64,000 nucleotides of DNA from an uncultured Dialister sp. (GTDB lineage: Bacteria; Bacillota; Negativicutes; Veillonellales; Dialisteraceae), in contig UQJW01000002.1 in the NCBI GenBank assembly GCA_900541485.1, positions 1 to 64,000 on the forward strand, written 5' to 3'. Of the stretch, positions 18,495 through 27,345 are shown one piece after another. The stretch's first letter is position 1; each line of letters opens with the position of its first letter. The position numbers and the translations under genes are program-made. Below the pieces are notes generated by a model, which did no database searches, was not told the origin of the DNA, and saw only the letters and a list, made by a program, of their open reading frames with translations.

Positions 18495-18503
18495 ATTATA
18501 TCA
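18495..18503 (-). promoter_or_regulatory. Extended -10 promoter for the OLD gene
   Basis: Minus-strand TGA-TATAAT lies 17 nt upstream of the ATG at 18477, giving a very short leader. No good -35 element. Confidence 0.4.
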
Positions 18504-18583
18504 TTCTTTACCTATTTATTTTTTCAAAAAGAAGCACCTTATAGCCTTCTTCTCTCAATCTGCAAAAATTAAATATATGAAAC

Positions 18584-18612
18584 TTGACAAATTCAGCTCC
18601 TGTACGTATTTT
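18584..18612 (+). promoter_or_regulatory. Promoter for ybaK
   Basis: Plus-strand TTGACA-N17-TATTTT. The start point would fall at about 18619, on the AAGGAG ribosome-binding site (18619-18624), leaving a very short leader. Confidence 0.45.
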
Positions 18613-18631
18613 GAAATAAAGGAGTTTCAAT

Positions 18632-19114
18632 ATGAAAAAAATAAAGAAAACTAATGTCATGCGTATACTGGATAAAGCAAATATATCGTATAAAGCAAAA
18701 TCATATGAATATGAAATCAATGATTTGTCCGGAGTTCATGCGGCTGAAGCATTGGGCTATGACCCTGACATGGTATTTAAAACAATTGTGACTAAAGGAG
18801 ATAAAACAGGCCCGGTTGTTTTTTGTCTTCCTTCCGAGAAAGAATTAAACTTAAAAGAAGCCGCTAAAATCAGCGGAAATAAAAAACTGGAAATGGTTCA
18901 TGTAAAAGATTTATTCCATTTAACCGGCTACTTACGCGGTGGTTGCTCTCCTATCGGAATGAAGAAAACATTTCCCACATATATAGATATTTCTATAAAC
19001 AATCACAAAGAAATAAGTATAAGCGCCGGACAGAGGGGACAGCAAATAATAATCAATTCCAAGGACTTTCTCACTTTCACATCTGCCCAAGCAGCAAACA
19101 TTACACAAATGTAG
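18632..19114 (+). CDS. ybaK: YbaK/EbsC family Cys-tRNA(Pro) deacylase
   Basis: A 160-residue INS-type trans-editing domain of the YbaK family, which hydrolyses mischarged Cys-tRNA-Pro. Features: the N-terminal MRILDKANISY segment, VFKTIVTKGD with the catalytic-site Lys, LRGGCSPIGMKK (the conserved G-x-SP-G loop), and ISAGQRGQQI near the end. ATG 18632 is preceded by AAAGGAG. It is one of only two plus-strand genes in the window and is convergent with the tRNA cluster, sharing a terminator hairpin. Confidence 0.92.
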   Translation: MKKIKKTNVMRILDKANISYKAKSYEYEINDLSGVHAAEALGYDPDMVFKTIVTKGDKTGPVVFCLPSEKELNLKEAAKISGNKKLEMVHVKDLFHLTGYLRGGCSPIGMKKTFPTYIDISINNHKEISISAGQRGQQIIINSKDFLTFTSAQAANITQM

Positions 19115-19137
19115 GAATTTCATATTTTTGCAAACAT

Positions 19138-19169
19138 AAAAAAACTGTTGCCTTACGCAACAGTTTTTC
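19138..19169. terminator. Bidirectional terminator between ybaK and the tRNA cluster
   Basis: AAAACTGTTGC and GCAACAGTTTT pair around a 5-nt loop, with A runs on one side and T runs on the other. It can end ybaK (plus) and the tRNA transcript (minus). Confidence 0.85.
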
Positions 19170-19172
19170 TTT

Positions 19173-19261
19173 TGGTGCCGAGGACCGGAATCGAACCGGT
19201 ACGAATCTCACGATTCGAGGGATTTTAAGTCCCTTGCGTCTGCCAGTTCCGCCACCCCGGC
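19173..19261 (-). tRNA. tRNA-Leu (anticodon TAA)
   Basis: Acceptor GCCGGGG pairs with CCTCGGC, discriminator A, and CCA is encoded at 19173-19175. It has the long variable arm of a class II tRNA (GAATCGTGAGATTC) and a T-loop GGTTCGATTCC. The anticodon loop ACTTAAAATC reads TAA. It is the last of four tRNAs in one transcript. Confidence 0.96.
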
Positions 19262-19291
19262 ATATAGAACTTTCAATTAAGCAGACAAATA

Positions 19292-19365
19292 TGGAGGCGG
19301 CATCCGGAATCGAACCGGAGATAAAGGTTTTGCAGACCTCTGCCTTACCGCTTGGCTATGCCGCC
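19292..19365 (-). tRNA. tRNA-Cys (anticodon GCA)
   Basis: Acceptor GGCGGCA pairs with TGCCGCC, the discriminator is U as usual for tRNA-Cys, and CCA is encoded. The anticodon loop CTGCAAA reads GCA. Confidence 0.96.
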
Positions 19366-19368
19366 ATA

Positions 19369-19443
19369 TGGAGCGGAAAACGGGACTCGAACCCGCGACC
19401 CCAACCTTGGCAAGGTTGTGCTCTACCACTGAGCTACTTCCGC
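19369..19443 (-). tRNA. tRNA-Gly (anticodon GCC)
   Basis: Acceptor GCGGAAG with its 3' partner, U discriminator, encoded CCA. The anticodon loop TTGCCAA reads GCC. Only 3 nt separate it from tRNA-Cys. Confidence 0.96.
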
Positions 19444-19445
19444 AC

Positions 19446-19522
19446 TGGCGACCCGGATCAGATTTGAACTGACGATCTCCGCCGTGACAGGGCGGCATGT
19501 TAGACCACTACACCACCGGGCC
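19446..19522 (-). tRNA. tRNA-Asp (anticodon GTC)
   Basis: Acceptor GGCCCGG pairs with CCGGGTC (one G-U), the discriminator is G as expected for Asp, and CCA is encoded. The anticodon loop CTGTCAC reads GTC. It is first in the cluster Asp-Gly-Cys-Leu. Confidence 0.96.
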
Positions 19523-19537
19523 GCAAGTTACCTTATA

Positions 19538-19566
19538 AGTATATACATCACCTCCCTGTTTGTCAA
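19538..19566 (-). promoter_or_regulatory. Strong promoter of the tRNA cluster
   Basis: Minus-strand TTGACA-N17-TATACT, just upstream of tRNA-Asp. Near-consensus boxes and ideal spacing fit a stable-RNA promoter. Confidence 0.8.
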
Positions 19567-19613
19567 GATTTTTTCAAGCAAAATGACAGTATTTAGCTAT
19601 CCCTTATCCGGCT

Positions 19614-19660
19614 TAAAAATAAAAGCAGATTGCCCTTTTCTGACAATCTGCTTTTATTTC
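19614..19660 (-). terminator. Intrinsic terminator after glutamine synthetase
   Basis: A long stem AAATAAAAGCAGATTG/CAATCTGCTTTTATTT (19617-19632 with 19644-19659) with a T-rich tail sits directly at the glnA stop. Confidence 0.85.
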
Positions 19661-21554
19661 AGCCGATAATATTTAATGCATAAACTCGATATTCTTCGGC
19701 CAGCTTTTCTACTTCTCTTGCCATAGTCAGCTGTAAATCTGAGGCCAAATCATAGTCATTTGCTTCCAATGCCTCTTTCAACCTGGTACAAATACAACTG
19801 ATTTCTTTTGTATCCTTAGCAAGATTTAAACGTTTCTCCTGAATAGATGCCCATCTCTCTTCATCTATTGCATCCTCATGTTCAAGCTTTTTGTAGCTTT
19901 TTACAGATCGCTCCGCTTCCGGAATAAGACGGTCAATCAATTCGTTTTCCCAGCGATAAATGATACTTGTCAGGAATGAATCAACGATTGCACTTGATAA
20001 TGCGGTACCTCTCGTCAAAACCTCGATTTTTTCAGGATAGGATTTCATTATTTTTATATTTTCCCACACTGTAGCCGGCGGTTTTCCAAAAACAGCATCT
20101 CTTTCTTCTTGTGTATAATCTTCAAATACGTTTTTCTCACAACGATATTCTCTGTCTTTTTCCAGATAACCGGCATCTTCACCGGCCCGTTTAGAAAGTT
20201 CGCCCAGCAACTCCTTTGGACCTCGTCCGGAATTAACTGCATATTTAATTCCGTCCAGTGCTGTCAAATAAAGGCAGGAAACTGCTAAATATATGTTGGT
20301 AAACGGATTTGGAGAACGAAGCTCGAATCTGGTGGCTTTCGGATTTTCCAAATCACGAATCAATCCTACTAAAATACTGCGGTTACGGGATGGCAATTCA
20401 GGCTTATGCCCTAAAGAAGTTACAATACACACAGGTGCTTCAAAGCCGGGTTTCAATCGGTTAAAGGCATCTGTAGTTGACGATATGAACGGGTTAATTG
20501 CTTCATAATTATGCAGAACACCCATGATAAAACCATAACCGATTGTCGAAAGATAATCCGATTTCATATCCTCCGGTGAGAGCAAATTGATTATCTTACC
20601 GTTTTTCAGTCGAGCTGCCAGCCCCACATGTGTATGCTCACCGCTTCCTGCTACCCCTAAAATAGGTTTAGCTTTAAAAGATACATCCAGTCCGTTTCTC
20701 CGGAATACTTCCCGGATAATAATGCGTGCCTCCAGTTCATTATCAGCTGCTTGTAAGGGATTTGAAGAGAACAACCAGTCTAATTCAAGCTGCTCACATA
20801 CATCGAAGACATGTCCGACATCGTCAATTTTAGGCTTGATTCCCCCGACTTCTTTATGCCCCATCTCGACATGCATACCGCGGATATCCAGTTCCTCAAT
20901 GGCCTGTTCCATAGCAGTACGCACATTTCCTCTCATTCTTTGCCAATACTGTTCTTTCAGCCTTTGGGATATGGAAAGATGCTGTACCGTTTCTTTCTCG
21001 CTCGGTGTTTTTACCCAAAATTCCAACTCTGTTCCTGTGGTAAATACGATATCCTGGATATCTTCAAACGGAAAGTTTTCCATTCCGCGAATCTGTTTTC
21101 CGATAAGCAACTTCTTGAGCTCTTCCGCCACATATTCACAGGACTGTTTCAGAATCGACCGTGAATCTATAAATACCCCTTTATGAATCAAAAAACTCGG
21201 TATACGAAGTGTCCCTACCGGAAGCCCTGTCGCCGGATTGATATTTTCATCATTATAATCTACATACCAATTGACTGTATTATCAGCTACAAAGTCTACA
21301 CGGGCATCATTTAATGTCGCAATATTCATAAATACAACTGAAGATCCGTCAGTTTGTACCGCTTTGCCTGCAAAAAAGTCATCATAATCCTTTATAAAAA
21401 TATCAATAGGAATTTTTTCGTCTGTGTCATTTCCCGCTAAATCGACTCCGATTAATGATACAAACCTGATTTCAGGATGTTGTGCCAATAAAGAAAGAAC
21501 ACCCTCTTTTCCGTATTGCCCGGCCGGAATACAATACAGTAACTCTTTGTTCAT
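19659..21554 (-). CDS. glnA: Large glutamine synthetase family protein (about 630 residues)
   Basis: A 631-residue glutamine synthetase, longer than the 440-470 of type I. It has an N-terminal beta-grasp region (NTVNWYVDYND) and catalytic-domain motifs: the TGTELEFWV metal glutamate, GSGEHTHVGLA, a central substrate segment and the RFELRSPNPFTN arginine region. A C-terminal helical, charged extension of roughly 100 residues follows (from about SFLTSIIYRWENEL). Family knowledge: ATP-dependent amidation of glutamate. This long form is common in anaerobic Firmicutes, and whether it is the main ammonia-assimilating enzyme cannot be told from sequence alone. AAAGGAGG precedes ATG 21554. A promoter and a terminator-like hairpin precede it. 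Confidence 0.85.
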   Translation of the reverse strand: MNKELLYCIPAGQYGKEGVLSLLAQHPEIRFVSLIGVDLAGNDTDEKIPIDIFIKDYDDFFAGKAVQTDGSSVVFMNIATLNDARVDFVADNTVNWYVDYNDENINPATGLPVGTLRIPSFLIHKGVFIDSRSILKQSCEYVAEELKKLLIGKQIRGMENFPFEDIQDIVFTTGTELEFWVKTPSEKETVQHLSISQRLKEQYWQRMRGNVRTAMEQAIEELDIRGMHVEMGHKEVGGIKPKIDDVGHVFDVCEQLELDWLFSSNPLQAADNELEARIIIREVFRRNGLDVSFKAKPILGVAGSGEHTHVGLAARLKNGKIINLLSPEDMKSDYLSTIGYGFIMGVLHNYEAINPFISSTTDAFNRLKPGFEAPVCIVTSLGHKPELPSRNRSILVGLIRDLENPKATRFELRSPNPFTNIYLAVSCLYLTALDGIKYAVNSGRGPKELLGELSKRAGEDAGYLEKDREYRCEKNVFEDYTQEERDAVFGKPPATVWENIKIMKSYPEKIEVLTRGTALSSAIVDSFLTSIIYRWENELIDRLIPEAERSVKSYKKLEHEDAIDEERWASIQEKRLNLAKDTKEISCICTRLKEALEANDYDLASDLQLTMAREVEKLAEEYRVYALNIIG

Positions 21555-21589
21555 TTAAATCCTCCTTTGAGACACCAAAGTCTTTTCTT

Positions 21590-21631
21590 TCAAAAAAAGA
21601 TGACCCACCCCTTACGGAATGAGTCATCTTT
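21590..21631 (-). terminator. Terminator-like hairpin in the glutamine synthetase leader
   Basis: Arms 21596-21611 and 21616-21631 form a 16-bp stem (nine Watson-Crick pairs then seven with G-U) closed by GTAA and followed by seven T on the minus strand. It lies between the promoter at 21655-21684 and the glnA ATG at 21554. It could end rpsU-yqeY transcripts, or act as an attenuator for glnA. Confidence 0.8.
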
Positions 21632-21654
21632 GACGTAGTATTAACTTGTAGATA

Positions 21655-21684
21655 AGAATACACCACGTACCTTACTTTTGTCAA
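21655..21684 (-). promoter_or_regulatory. Promoter upstream of the glnA leader hairpin
   Basis: Minus-strand TTGACA-N18-TATTCT begins 6 nt after the yqeY stop. Transcripts from it would run through the hairpin at 21590-21631 before reaching glnA. Confidence 0.6.
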
Positions 21685-21689
21685 GTGAA

Positions 21690-22145
21690 TCAGCTTCCGG
21701 ATAAAACTTCCCGCACGATGCGGTTAATTACTTTACCGTCCGCCTGACCCTTTAACTTAGCCATTACAGCCTTCATGACAGAACCCATAGTTTTCTGTCC
21801 CGGTTCTAATTCAGCAATCACGTCTGTTACAACTTTGCGAATCGCTTCTTCTGACATTTCCGGTGGAAGATATTTCTTAAGTACTGTAATTTCCGCTTCG
21901 GTCTCTGCAACCAGGTCATCTCTGCCGGAATTTCTGATTTCATCAAGCGTTTCCTTACGCTGCTTGACCTCTTTCCGGAGAATGGCAAGAACCTGATCAT
22001 CATCGAAGTCCACGTGTCCGCCGTCAATTTCTGCTTGCTTAATATGTGCTCTTGCCATACGAATGACGTTAAGCGCAAGCTTTCCTTCTTCTCTTGCTTT
22101 CATGGCAACTTTCATATCTGCCATCAGCTGCTCTTTAATTGACAC
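21690..22145 (-). CDS. yqeY: GatB/YqeY domain protein
   Basis: A 151-residue YqeY-family protein, with a helical N-terminal half (LMADMKVAMKAREEGK) and a GatB-like C-terminal domain (KYLPPEMSEE, GSVMKAVMAKLKGQADGK). The family resembles the tRNA-contacting tail of GatB; its role in bacteria is not settled. The start is taken as GTG 22145 with AAGGTG 6 nt upstream, giving MSIKEQLMADMK as in homologues. A GTG at 22154 is less likely. It is co-transcribed with rpsU, a common pairing. Confidence 0.9.
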   Translation of the reverse strand: MSIKEQLMADMKVAMKAREEGKLALNVIRMARAHIKQAEIDGGHVDFDDDQVLAILRKEVKQRKETLDEIRNSGRDDLVAETEAEITVLKKYLPPEMSEEAIRKVVTDVIAELEPGQKTMGSVMKAVMAKLKGQADGKVINRIVREVLSGS

Positions 22146-22165
22146 AACTATCACCTTGTAACCTG

Positions 22166-22342
22166 TTATTTAAACTTACGTTTTCTTGCGGCTTCAGATT
22201 TCAGTTTACGTCTAACGCTGGGCTTTTCATAATGTTCACGTTTTCTTACTTCAGAAAGAACCCCGGCTTTTTGGCAGGAACGTTTAAATCTGCGAAGAGC
22301 ACTATCTAAAGACTCGCCCTTTTGAACTTTAATTTCAGACAT
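22166..22342 (-). CDS. rpsU: 30S ribosomal protein S21
   Basis: A 58-residue basic protein: [20 protein letters not shown], then a Lys/Arg-rich C-terminal helix ending RKRKFK, matching bS21 in full. S21 helps 30S initiation near the anti-Shine-Dalgarno region. The start at 22342 has GGAGGG upstream; the upstream in-frame residues are not part of the family. A consensus promoter lies about 50 nt further up. Confidence 0.95.
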   Translation of the reverse strand: MSEIKVQKGESLDSALRRFKRSCQKAGVLSEVRKREHYEKPSVRRKLKSEAARKRKFK

Positions 22343-22393
22343 CTGTATCCCTCCCTCCAAATAGACTGATGGGGTGCTATTGCACACTATTAA

Positions 22394-22422
22394 ATTATAA
22401 TTTATTGAGTCTGCTCTGTCAA
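22394..22422 (-). promoter_or_regulatory. Consensus promoter of rpsU-yqeY
   Basis: Minus-strand TTGACA-N17-TATAAT matches consensus at all twelve positions. The leader contains a small GTGC-AATA-GCAC hairpin before the ribosome-binding site. Confidence 0.85.
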
Positions 22423-22443
22423 TGAAATTATCAAAGAAAATAA

Positions 22444-22800
22444 TTATTCACTAACGGGAAATGGCGGCCAACCCATTTCTTTTCCTCCCACGATATGTGC
22501 ATGGAAATGAAAAACCGTCTGGCCCGCTTTCTTTCCTGTATTTACTACTAAACGGAATCCGTCCTCTTTCAGCCCCTGCATTTCCGCTATTTTCTTTATT
22601 GTGAGAAAGAAATCCGCAAACTCTTCATTAATCGCAGGAGTCATTCCCAATATATTATCTGCGTGAACTTTAGGAATCACCAGAATATGGACAGGAGCGC
22701 AAGGTTCTATATCTTTAAAAGCAAACCAATGCTCATCCTCATATATCTTTGTGCAGGGTATTTCTCCGGAAATAATTTTGCAAAATAAACAATCTTTCAT
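22444..22800 (-). CDS. HIT family nucleotide hydrolase (HinT-like)
   Basis: A 118-residue histidine-triad protein. The N-terminal [12 protein letters not shown] has a CxxC, and the catalytic triad HFHAHIVGG (HxHxH) sits near the C-terminus. HinT-type enzymes hydrolyse purine phosphoramidates and AMP-lysine. The start at 22800 (MKDCLFCKI) has AGGAGG six bases upstream and begins 1 nt after the mtaB stop, so the two are one transcript. Confidence 0.92.
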   Translation of the reverse strand: MKDCLFCKIISGEIPCTKIYEDEHWFAFKDIEPCAPVHILVIPKVHADNILGMTPAINEEFADFFLTIKKIAEMQGLKEDGFRLVVNTGKKAGQTVFHFHAHIVGGKEMGWPPFPVSE

Positions 22801-22801
22801 T

Positions 22802-24136
22802 CTAATCCTCCCTTTCCACAACGCCGCTTAAACCATCTTCTGTTAAAGAATTAATCTTGACTGAATATATTTTACCGCGTTCTATACCTTCCCCTTTGAG
22901 ATATACACGTATATATTCATCAGAAAGCCCCTCAAAACAACCGTTTTTTCCCTCTTCCGGTAAAACACGAACCGATTTTCCCAAAAAACGGCGTCTGTAT
23001 GCCTCTGATAACTTTTTCTCCAGCTCCTGTACCCGGTGAACCCTTTCTTTCTTAATTTCCGGTAAAACCTGATTGGGATACGTCGCTGCCGGCGTACCTG
23101 TCCGCTGTGAATAGGGAAATATATGAATAGCAGAAAATTTTAATTCTTCCAATGTAGCCAGCGTTTCCTTGAAATTTTCTTCTGTCTCTCCCGGAAATCC
23201 TACAATCAAATCCGTAGTCAAGGCCAAATCAGGAATCCTCTCTCTGAGATCTGCTATCAAATTCTTATATTCAGCCAAACGATAATGGCGGTTCATGGCA
23301 CGAAGCACATCATCCGATCCTGATTGAATCGGCAAATGCAAATGACAGCATACTCTCGGTTCGCTATTCATCAGATGAATCAACTCTTCCGATAACTCAA
23401 CAGACTCAATAGATCCTAAGCGTATTCGTAATAAATCGGGAATCTTTAATAATTCATTGACCAGCGACGATAAAGAAGTGCCGTCATGCAAATCTTTACC
23501 ATAATTCCCAAGATGTATTCCCGTAAGAACAACCTCTCTGTATCCTCTGTCCACAAGATGTTTGATTTCCTCAATTGCATCTTTTTGTTTTCTTGATTTT
23601 AATCGGCCGCGGGCATAAGGAATAATACAAAAGGTACAGTAATTATCACAACCTTCCTGCACCTTTATAAATGCTCTGGTTTTTACCTCTCCTTCGGCAT
23701 CTACCGTAAGATTTTCAAAATCCTTGACCGCCATGACATCTCTGACTTCATTTAAAACTGCATTTGACCGGGCAGCCTTTTCTACGTATTCCACGATACG
23801 GGAACGATTTTGCATGCCTACAATGACATCTACATTTCCCATTTTTTCAAAGACCTCAGGCGCAAGCTGGGCATAACATCCTGCCACCGCAATAACAGCG
23901 CTCGGATTTTCTCTCCGTATACGCCGCACCATTTGCCGTGATTTCCTGTCACCTATACTTGTCACCGAACAAGTATTTACAACGTACACATCCGCAGGAG
24001 TATCACTTTCTGCCACCTTATATCCGTTTTTTATAAATAATGTACGCATGGCATCACTGTCATATTGGTTCACTTTGCAGCCTAACGTTATAAATGATAC
24101 CGTTTTTTCTTTTGTATTTAATATATATTTTTTCAT
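22802..24136 (-). CDS. mtaB: tRNA (N6-threonylcarbamoyladenosine-37-C2)-methylthiotransferase
   Basis: A 444-residue radical-SAM methylthiotransferase that converts t6A37 to ms2t6A37 in ANN-decoding tRNAs. The N-terminal UPF0004 domain has the three cluster cysteines (TLGCKVNQYD, NTCSVTS, AGCYAQ). The radical-SAM motif is CDNYCTFCIIP, and the C-terminus carries a TRAM-like segment. TLGCKVNQ marks MtaB rather than MiaB or RimO. ATG 24136 has no proper ribosome-binding site and lies exactly where transcription from an adjacent extended -10 would begin. Confidence 0.95.
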   Translation of the reverse strand: MKKYILNTKEKTVSFITLGCKVNQYDSDAMRTLFIKNGYKVAESDTPADVYVVNTCSVTSIGDRKSRQMVRRIRRENPSAVIAVAGCYAQLAPEVFEKMGNVDVIVGMQNRSRIVEYVEKAARSNAVLNEVRDVMAVKDFENLTVDAEGEVKTRAFIKVQEGCDNYCTFCIIPYARGRLKSRKQKDAIEEIKHLVDRGYREVVLTGIHLGNYGKDLHDGTSLSSLVNELLKIPDLLRIRLGSIESVELSEELIHLMNSEPRVCCHLHLPIQSGSDDVLRAMNRHYRLAEYKNLIADLRERIPDLALTTDLIVGFPGETEENFKETLATLEELKFSAIHIFPYSQRTGTPAATYPNQVLPEIKKERVHRVQELEKKLSEAYRRRFLGKSVRVLPEEGKNGCFEGLSDEYIRVYLKGEGIERGKIYSVKINSLTEDGLSGVVERED

Positions 24137-24142
24137 TTTCCC

Positions 24143-24151
24143 ATTATAGCA
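24143..24151 (-). promoter_or_regulatory. Extended -10 promoter abutting the mtaB start codon
   Basis: Minus-strand TGC-TATAAT with only 6 nt between the -10 box and the ATG. The predicted start point coincides with the start codon, implying leaderless mRNA from this promoter. Confidence 0.5.
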
Positions 24152-24176
24152 TATCTTTAAATAATTAACTTATAAA

Positions 24177-24217
24177 TAAAAACAGCTGTTGTGGTAAGAA
24201 TAACCACAACAGCTGTT
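24177..24217 (-). terminator. Intrinsic terminator after nudF
   Basis: A 15-bp perfect stem AACAGCTGTTGTGGT (24181-24195) pairs with 24203-24217 around a 7-nt loop, with A/T runs on both flanks. It closes the pnp-dut-nudF operon. Confidence 0.9.
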
Positions 24218-24219
24218 TT

Positions 24220-24753
24220 TTATGCTTGTAAGTAATCTGCGGCCATAGCAACGGCGGCTATGGTTTTTGCATCATAAATCCGACCGTCACGAATCATCTC
24301 AAACACTTCCTCTACAGGAATTTTTAGAACCTCCAGATATTCTCCTTCATCTAAACGCTGCTGCGTATACACAAGATGGTCTGCTAAGTATAAATAGATT
24401 TTTTCGTCGGAAAATCCGGGAGTGGTATAAATATAGCCGAGCCCCCTGATATTTCCTATATATCCTGTTTCTTCTTCCAGCTCACGTAAGGCACAATGCG
24501 CCGGATCTTCCGCTTCATCTAATTTGCCTGCGGGAATTTCGAGCAATTCCCGTTTCACCGGATATCTGTACTGTTTGACAAATAGAATTTCTTTATTTTC
24601 CGTCACAGGAATCACAGCTGCTGCGCCGGGATGACTTACCACTTCTCTGCGGTAGGTTTTTCCGCTGATTTCTACTTCATCAAAATATACATGAAGCAGT
24701 TTTCCTTCATACATCGTCCGGTGATCTATGGTTTTTTCCTGCTTTATATTCAT
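24220..24753 (-). CDS. nudF: NUDIX hydrolase, ADP-ribose pyrophosphatase type
   Basis: A 177-residue Nudix enzyme. The Nudix box begins GKLDEAEDP and ends RELEEETGY, matching GX5EX7REUXEEXGU. The upstream EIPAGK and the PGAAAVIPV strand are typical of ADP-ribose/ADP-sugar pyrophosphatases. It probably cleaves ADP-ribose to AMP and ribose 5-phosphate. The ATG directly follows the dut stop (TGA-ATG), so it is the last gene of pnp-dut-nudF. Confidence 0.88.
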   Translation of the reverse strand: MNIKQEKTIDHRTMYEGKLLHVYFDEVEISGKTYRREVVSHPGAAAVIPVTENKEILFVKQYRYPVKRELLEIPAGKLDEAEDPAHCALRELEEETGYIGNIRGLGYIYTTPGFSDEKIYLYLADHLVYTQQRLDEGEYLEVLKIPVEEVFEMIRDGRIYDAKTIAAVAMAADYLQA

Positions 24754-25203
24754 TCAGGCCCCCGTACTGCCGATACCGCCGGTGCGTTTCCCTACCGCCT
24801 CATCTCCATCAGCTACATAATACTTGACGAATATGCCCTGAGCAATGCGGTCTCCGCGGCGGATGTGAAATACTTCATCTTTCGCATTATAAAGGGCACA
24901 CATAATATGCCCCTCATTATCTTCATTGTTATAATAATCGGCATCTATAATACCTGTACTGTTTGCCAGCATAATTCCATGCTTGATACCCAAGCTGGAA
25001 CGGATATGGAGTGACAGGTATTCATCATTTTTCATATAGGCTTTTAAACCGGTCGGCACTACATGAATTTGTCCGGGCGCCAAATCCGTATCGACCGCAC
25101 TTTCAATGTCATAGCCTGCACTTTGTGCTGTTTTTCTGCAGGGTATACGGATATCTTTATCTTTCCATGCACTGACTACTTCAAATCCTCTTGTACGGTT
25201 CAT
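24754..25203 (-). CDS. dut: dUTP diphosphatase
   Basis: A 149-residue trimeric dUTPase-fold protein with motif 1 SAGYDIES, motif 2 RSSLGIKHG, motif 3 [10 protein letters not shown] and a C-terminal glycine-rich tail [10 protein letters not shown] (motif 5 lacks the usual aromatic residue). It converts dUTP to dUMP, limiting uracil in DNA and feeding dTMP synthesis. The insert NNEDNEGHI after motif 3 resembles the form found in Clostridia. The start overlaps the pnp stop (ATGA). Confidence 0.93.
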   Translation of the reverse strand: MNRTRGFEVVSAWKDKDIRIPCRKTAQSAGYDIESAVDTDLAPGQIHVVPTGLKAYMKNDEYLSLHIRSSLGIKHGIMLANSTGIIDADYYNNEDNEGHIMCALYNAKDEVFHIRRGDRIAQGIFVKYYVADGDEAVGKRTGGIGSTGA

Positions 25204-27287
25204 TTATTTTTCTCCAGCAGGACTGCTTTTCTGGATAAGTTAATTCTGCCTTTATTATCTATCTCTGTTACTTTGACCATGATTTCATCGCCCTCTTTGA
25301 CCACATCTTCCGGTTTTTCCACACGGGTGAGTGCCAGTTGCGAAACATGAACCAATCCTTCTTTTCCCGGGAGAACTTCTACAAATGCTCCGAAACTCAT
25401 AAGACGTGTGACTTTTCCCAAGTAGGTTTCTCCTACTTCTACATCACGGGTCAAAGCTTCTACCCACCGTTTTGCCTTCAGTGCCGCTTCTTCGTCAGGT
25501 GTGGCAATGTATACATGACCGTCTTCTTCTATATCCATCTTTACGCCGGTTTCACTGATAATTTTATTGATGGTTTTTCCGCCGCTTCCGATGACGTCAC
25601 GAATTTTATCCACAGGGATAACAAGTGTGATAATTTTCGGTGCATACGGGGACAAGTGTTCTGCCGGTTTGTCGATACATTCCGCTATTTTCCCGAGAAT
25701 AAACATCCTGCCTTTGTGTGCCTGCTGTAATGCAGCCATCAGGATATCTTTGGATAAACCGTGAATTTTAATATCCATCTGGATGGCAGTAATTCCTTTT
25801 TCTGTTCCTGCCACTTTGAAATCCATATCTCCCAGCGCATCTTCCATTCCCTGGATATCCGTAAGAATTGTAAAATGTTCTCCCTCATTGACGAGTCCCA
25901 TGGCAATCCCTGCAACCGGTGCTTTAATCGGCACGCCTGCATTCATCAGAGACATCGTGCTTCCGCATACAGATGCTTGTGAAGATGAACCGTTGGATTC
26001 AAGAATTTCAGAAACTACACGGATGGCGTACGGGAATTCTTCCACACTCGGAATAACCGGCACCAAAGCACGTTCTGCCAAAGCACCATGCCCGATTTCT
26101 CTACGGCCCGGGCCTCTTGATCCTTTTGTTTCTCCTACAGAATAAGACGGGAAATTATACTGGTGAATATATCGTTTTTCCGTCACGGTGGTAAGGTCAT
26201 CAATAATTTGTGTTTCCGACATGGGTGCTAATGTAGTCACTGTCAGTGCTTGTGTCTGTCCGCGGGTAAACAGGGCAGATCCGTGTACACGGGGAAGCAG
26301 TCCCACTTCGCAGGTAATCGGACGGATTTCGTCCAAAGCACGGCCATCGGGACGGATTTTATCTACAGAAATCATGTGACGGACGATTTCCTTTGTCAGA
26401 TGGTCAAGGCATTCTGCTACCGCAGCTGTATGATCGGGATATACTTCCTTGAAATGATTTTCTGCTTCTTTTTTCACTTCCGCCATAACGGCTTCACGGG
26501 TAAGTTTATCGGGATTAAAAATCGCTTTTTTCAGCGGTTCTTCCGCATAGGCCCGGATAGATATCTCAATTTCTTCGGGAATTTCAGGAAATACCAGTGT
26601 CCGTTTCTGTTTTCCCACTTCAGCAATAATTTTATTTTGGAAACCCACTAATTCTTTGATAGCCTCATGTCCGAACATGATAGCTTCAAGAACATCTTCT
26701 TCGGGCGCTTCATCAGCGCCGCCTTCTACCATTAAAATGGCCGTTTCCGATCCTGCTACGGTGATATTCAGAGAAGACTCTTCAAGCTGTGCTTGTGTCG
26801 GATTGATAACAAATTCATTATTTACACGACCTACACGTACACCTGCTATAGGTCCGTCCCAAGGAATGTCGGAAATCCCCAGTGATGCGGAAGCACCGAG
26901 CATACCGCAAAGTTCCGGTGCATTATCATAGTCGACAGAAAGTACCGTCGCCACTACATGCACGTCATTTCTGCATCTTTTGTCAAACAAAGGACGAATA
27001 GGACGATCAATCAAACGGGCATTTAAAATAGCCGAGTTTGCGGGACGCCCTTCTCTGCGTAAAAATCCGCCCGGCATTTTTCCTACGGCATACATTTTTT
27101 CTTCATAGTCTACTGTCAGAGGGAAAAAATCTGTCCCTTCTCTGGCTTCTTTACTTCCCGTTGATGTCACGAGGACAACGGTTTCACCATATCTTACTAA
27201 AACTGCACCACTTGCCTGTTTAGCCATTTTTCCCGTTTCGATAATCAACGGACGGCCTGCAAGTTCCATTTGAAAGGTCTTAAACAT
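25200..27287 (-). CDS. pnp: Polyribonucleotide nucleotidyltransferase (PNPase)
   Basis: A full-length 695-residue phosphorolytic 3'-5' exoribonuclease: two RNase PH domains ([20 protein letters not shown] in the first; [20 protein letters not shown] in the second), the KH domain [13 protein letters not shown] near residue 560, then an S1 domain [20 protein letters not shown]. It degrades mRNA and processes small RNAs. AGAGGAGGAAGG precedes ATG 27287. It is downstream of rpsO, the usual order, but has its own promoter beyond the rpsO terminator. Confidence 0.97.
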   Translation of the reverse strand: MFKTFQMELAGRPLIIETGKMAKQASGAVLVRYGETVVLVTSTGSKEAREGTDFFPLTVDYEEKMYAVGKMPGGFLRREGRPANSAILNARLIDRPIRPLFDKRCRNDVHVVATVLSVDYDNAPELCGMLGASASLGISDIPWDGPIAGVRVGRVNNEFVINPTQAQLEESSLNITVAGSETAILMVEGGADEAPEEDVLEAIMFGHEAIKELVGFQNKIIAEVGKQKRTLVFPEIPEEIEISIRAYAEEPLKKAIFNPDKLTREAVMAEVKKEAENHFKEVYPDHTAAVAECLDHLTKEIVRHMISVDKIRPDGRALDEIRPITCEVGLLPRVHGSALFTRGQTQALTVTTLAPMSETQIIDDLTTVTEKRYIHQYNFPSYSVGETKGSRGPGRREIGHGALAERALVPVIPSVEEFPYAIRVVSEILESNGSSSQASVCGSTMSLMNAGVPIKAPVAGIAMGLVNEGEHFTILTDIQGMEDALGDMDFKVAGTEKGITAIQMDIKIHGLSKDILMAALQQAHKGRMFILGKIAECIDKPAEHLSPYAPKIITLVIPVDKIRDVIGSGGKTINKIISETGVKMDIEEDGHVYIATPDEEAALKAKRWVEALTRDVEVGETYLGKVTRLMSFGAFVEVLPGKEGLVHVSQLALTRVEKPEDVVKEGDEIMVKVTEIDNKGRINLSRKAVLLEKNK

Positions 27288-27336
27288 GTCCTTCCTCCTC
27301 TTATTATTTAATCTTTTTTAAATTATGTACCGTTTT

Positions 27337-27345
27337 ATTATATCA
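27337..27345 (-). promoter_or_regulatory. Extended -10 promoter of pnp
   Basis: Minus-strand TGA-TATAAT lies about 50 nt upstream of the pnp ATG. A weak short hairpin with a T run (about 27370-27391) lies further upstream. The rest of the 240-nt gap is AT-rich and featureless. Confidence 0.5.

Noticed and set aside
18943..19467. Plus-strand open frame of 174 residues across the tRNA cluster
   Set aside because: It is the antisense of four tRNAs and the end of ybaK in another frame; peptide fragments such as AEDRNRTGT are typical of translated antisense tRNA.
20587..21186. Plus-strand 199-residue open frame
   Set aside because: It lies wholly opposite the glutamine synthetase gene, has Ser/Cys/Pro-rich composition and no ribosome-binding site.
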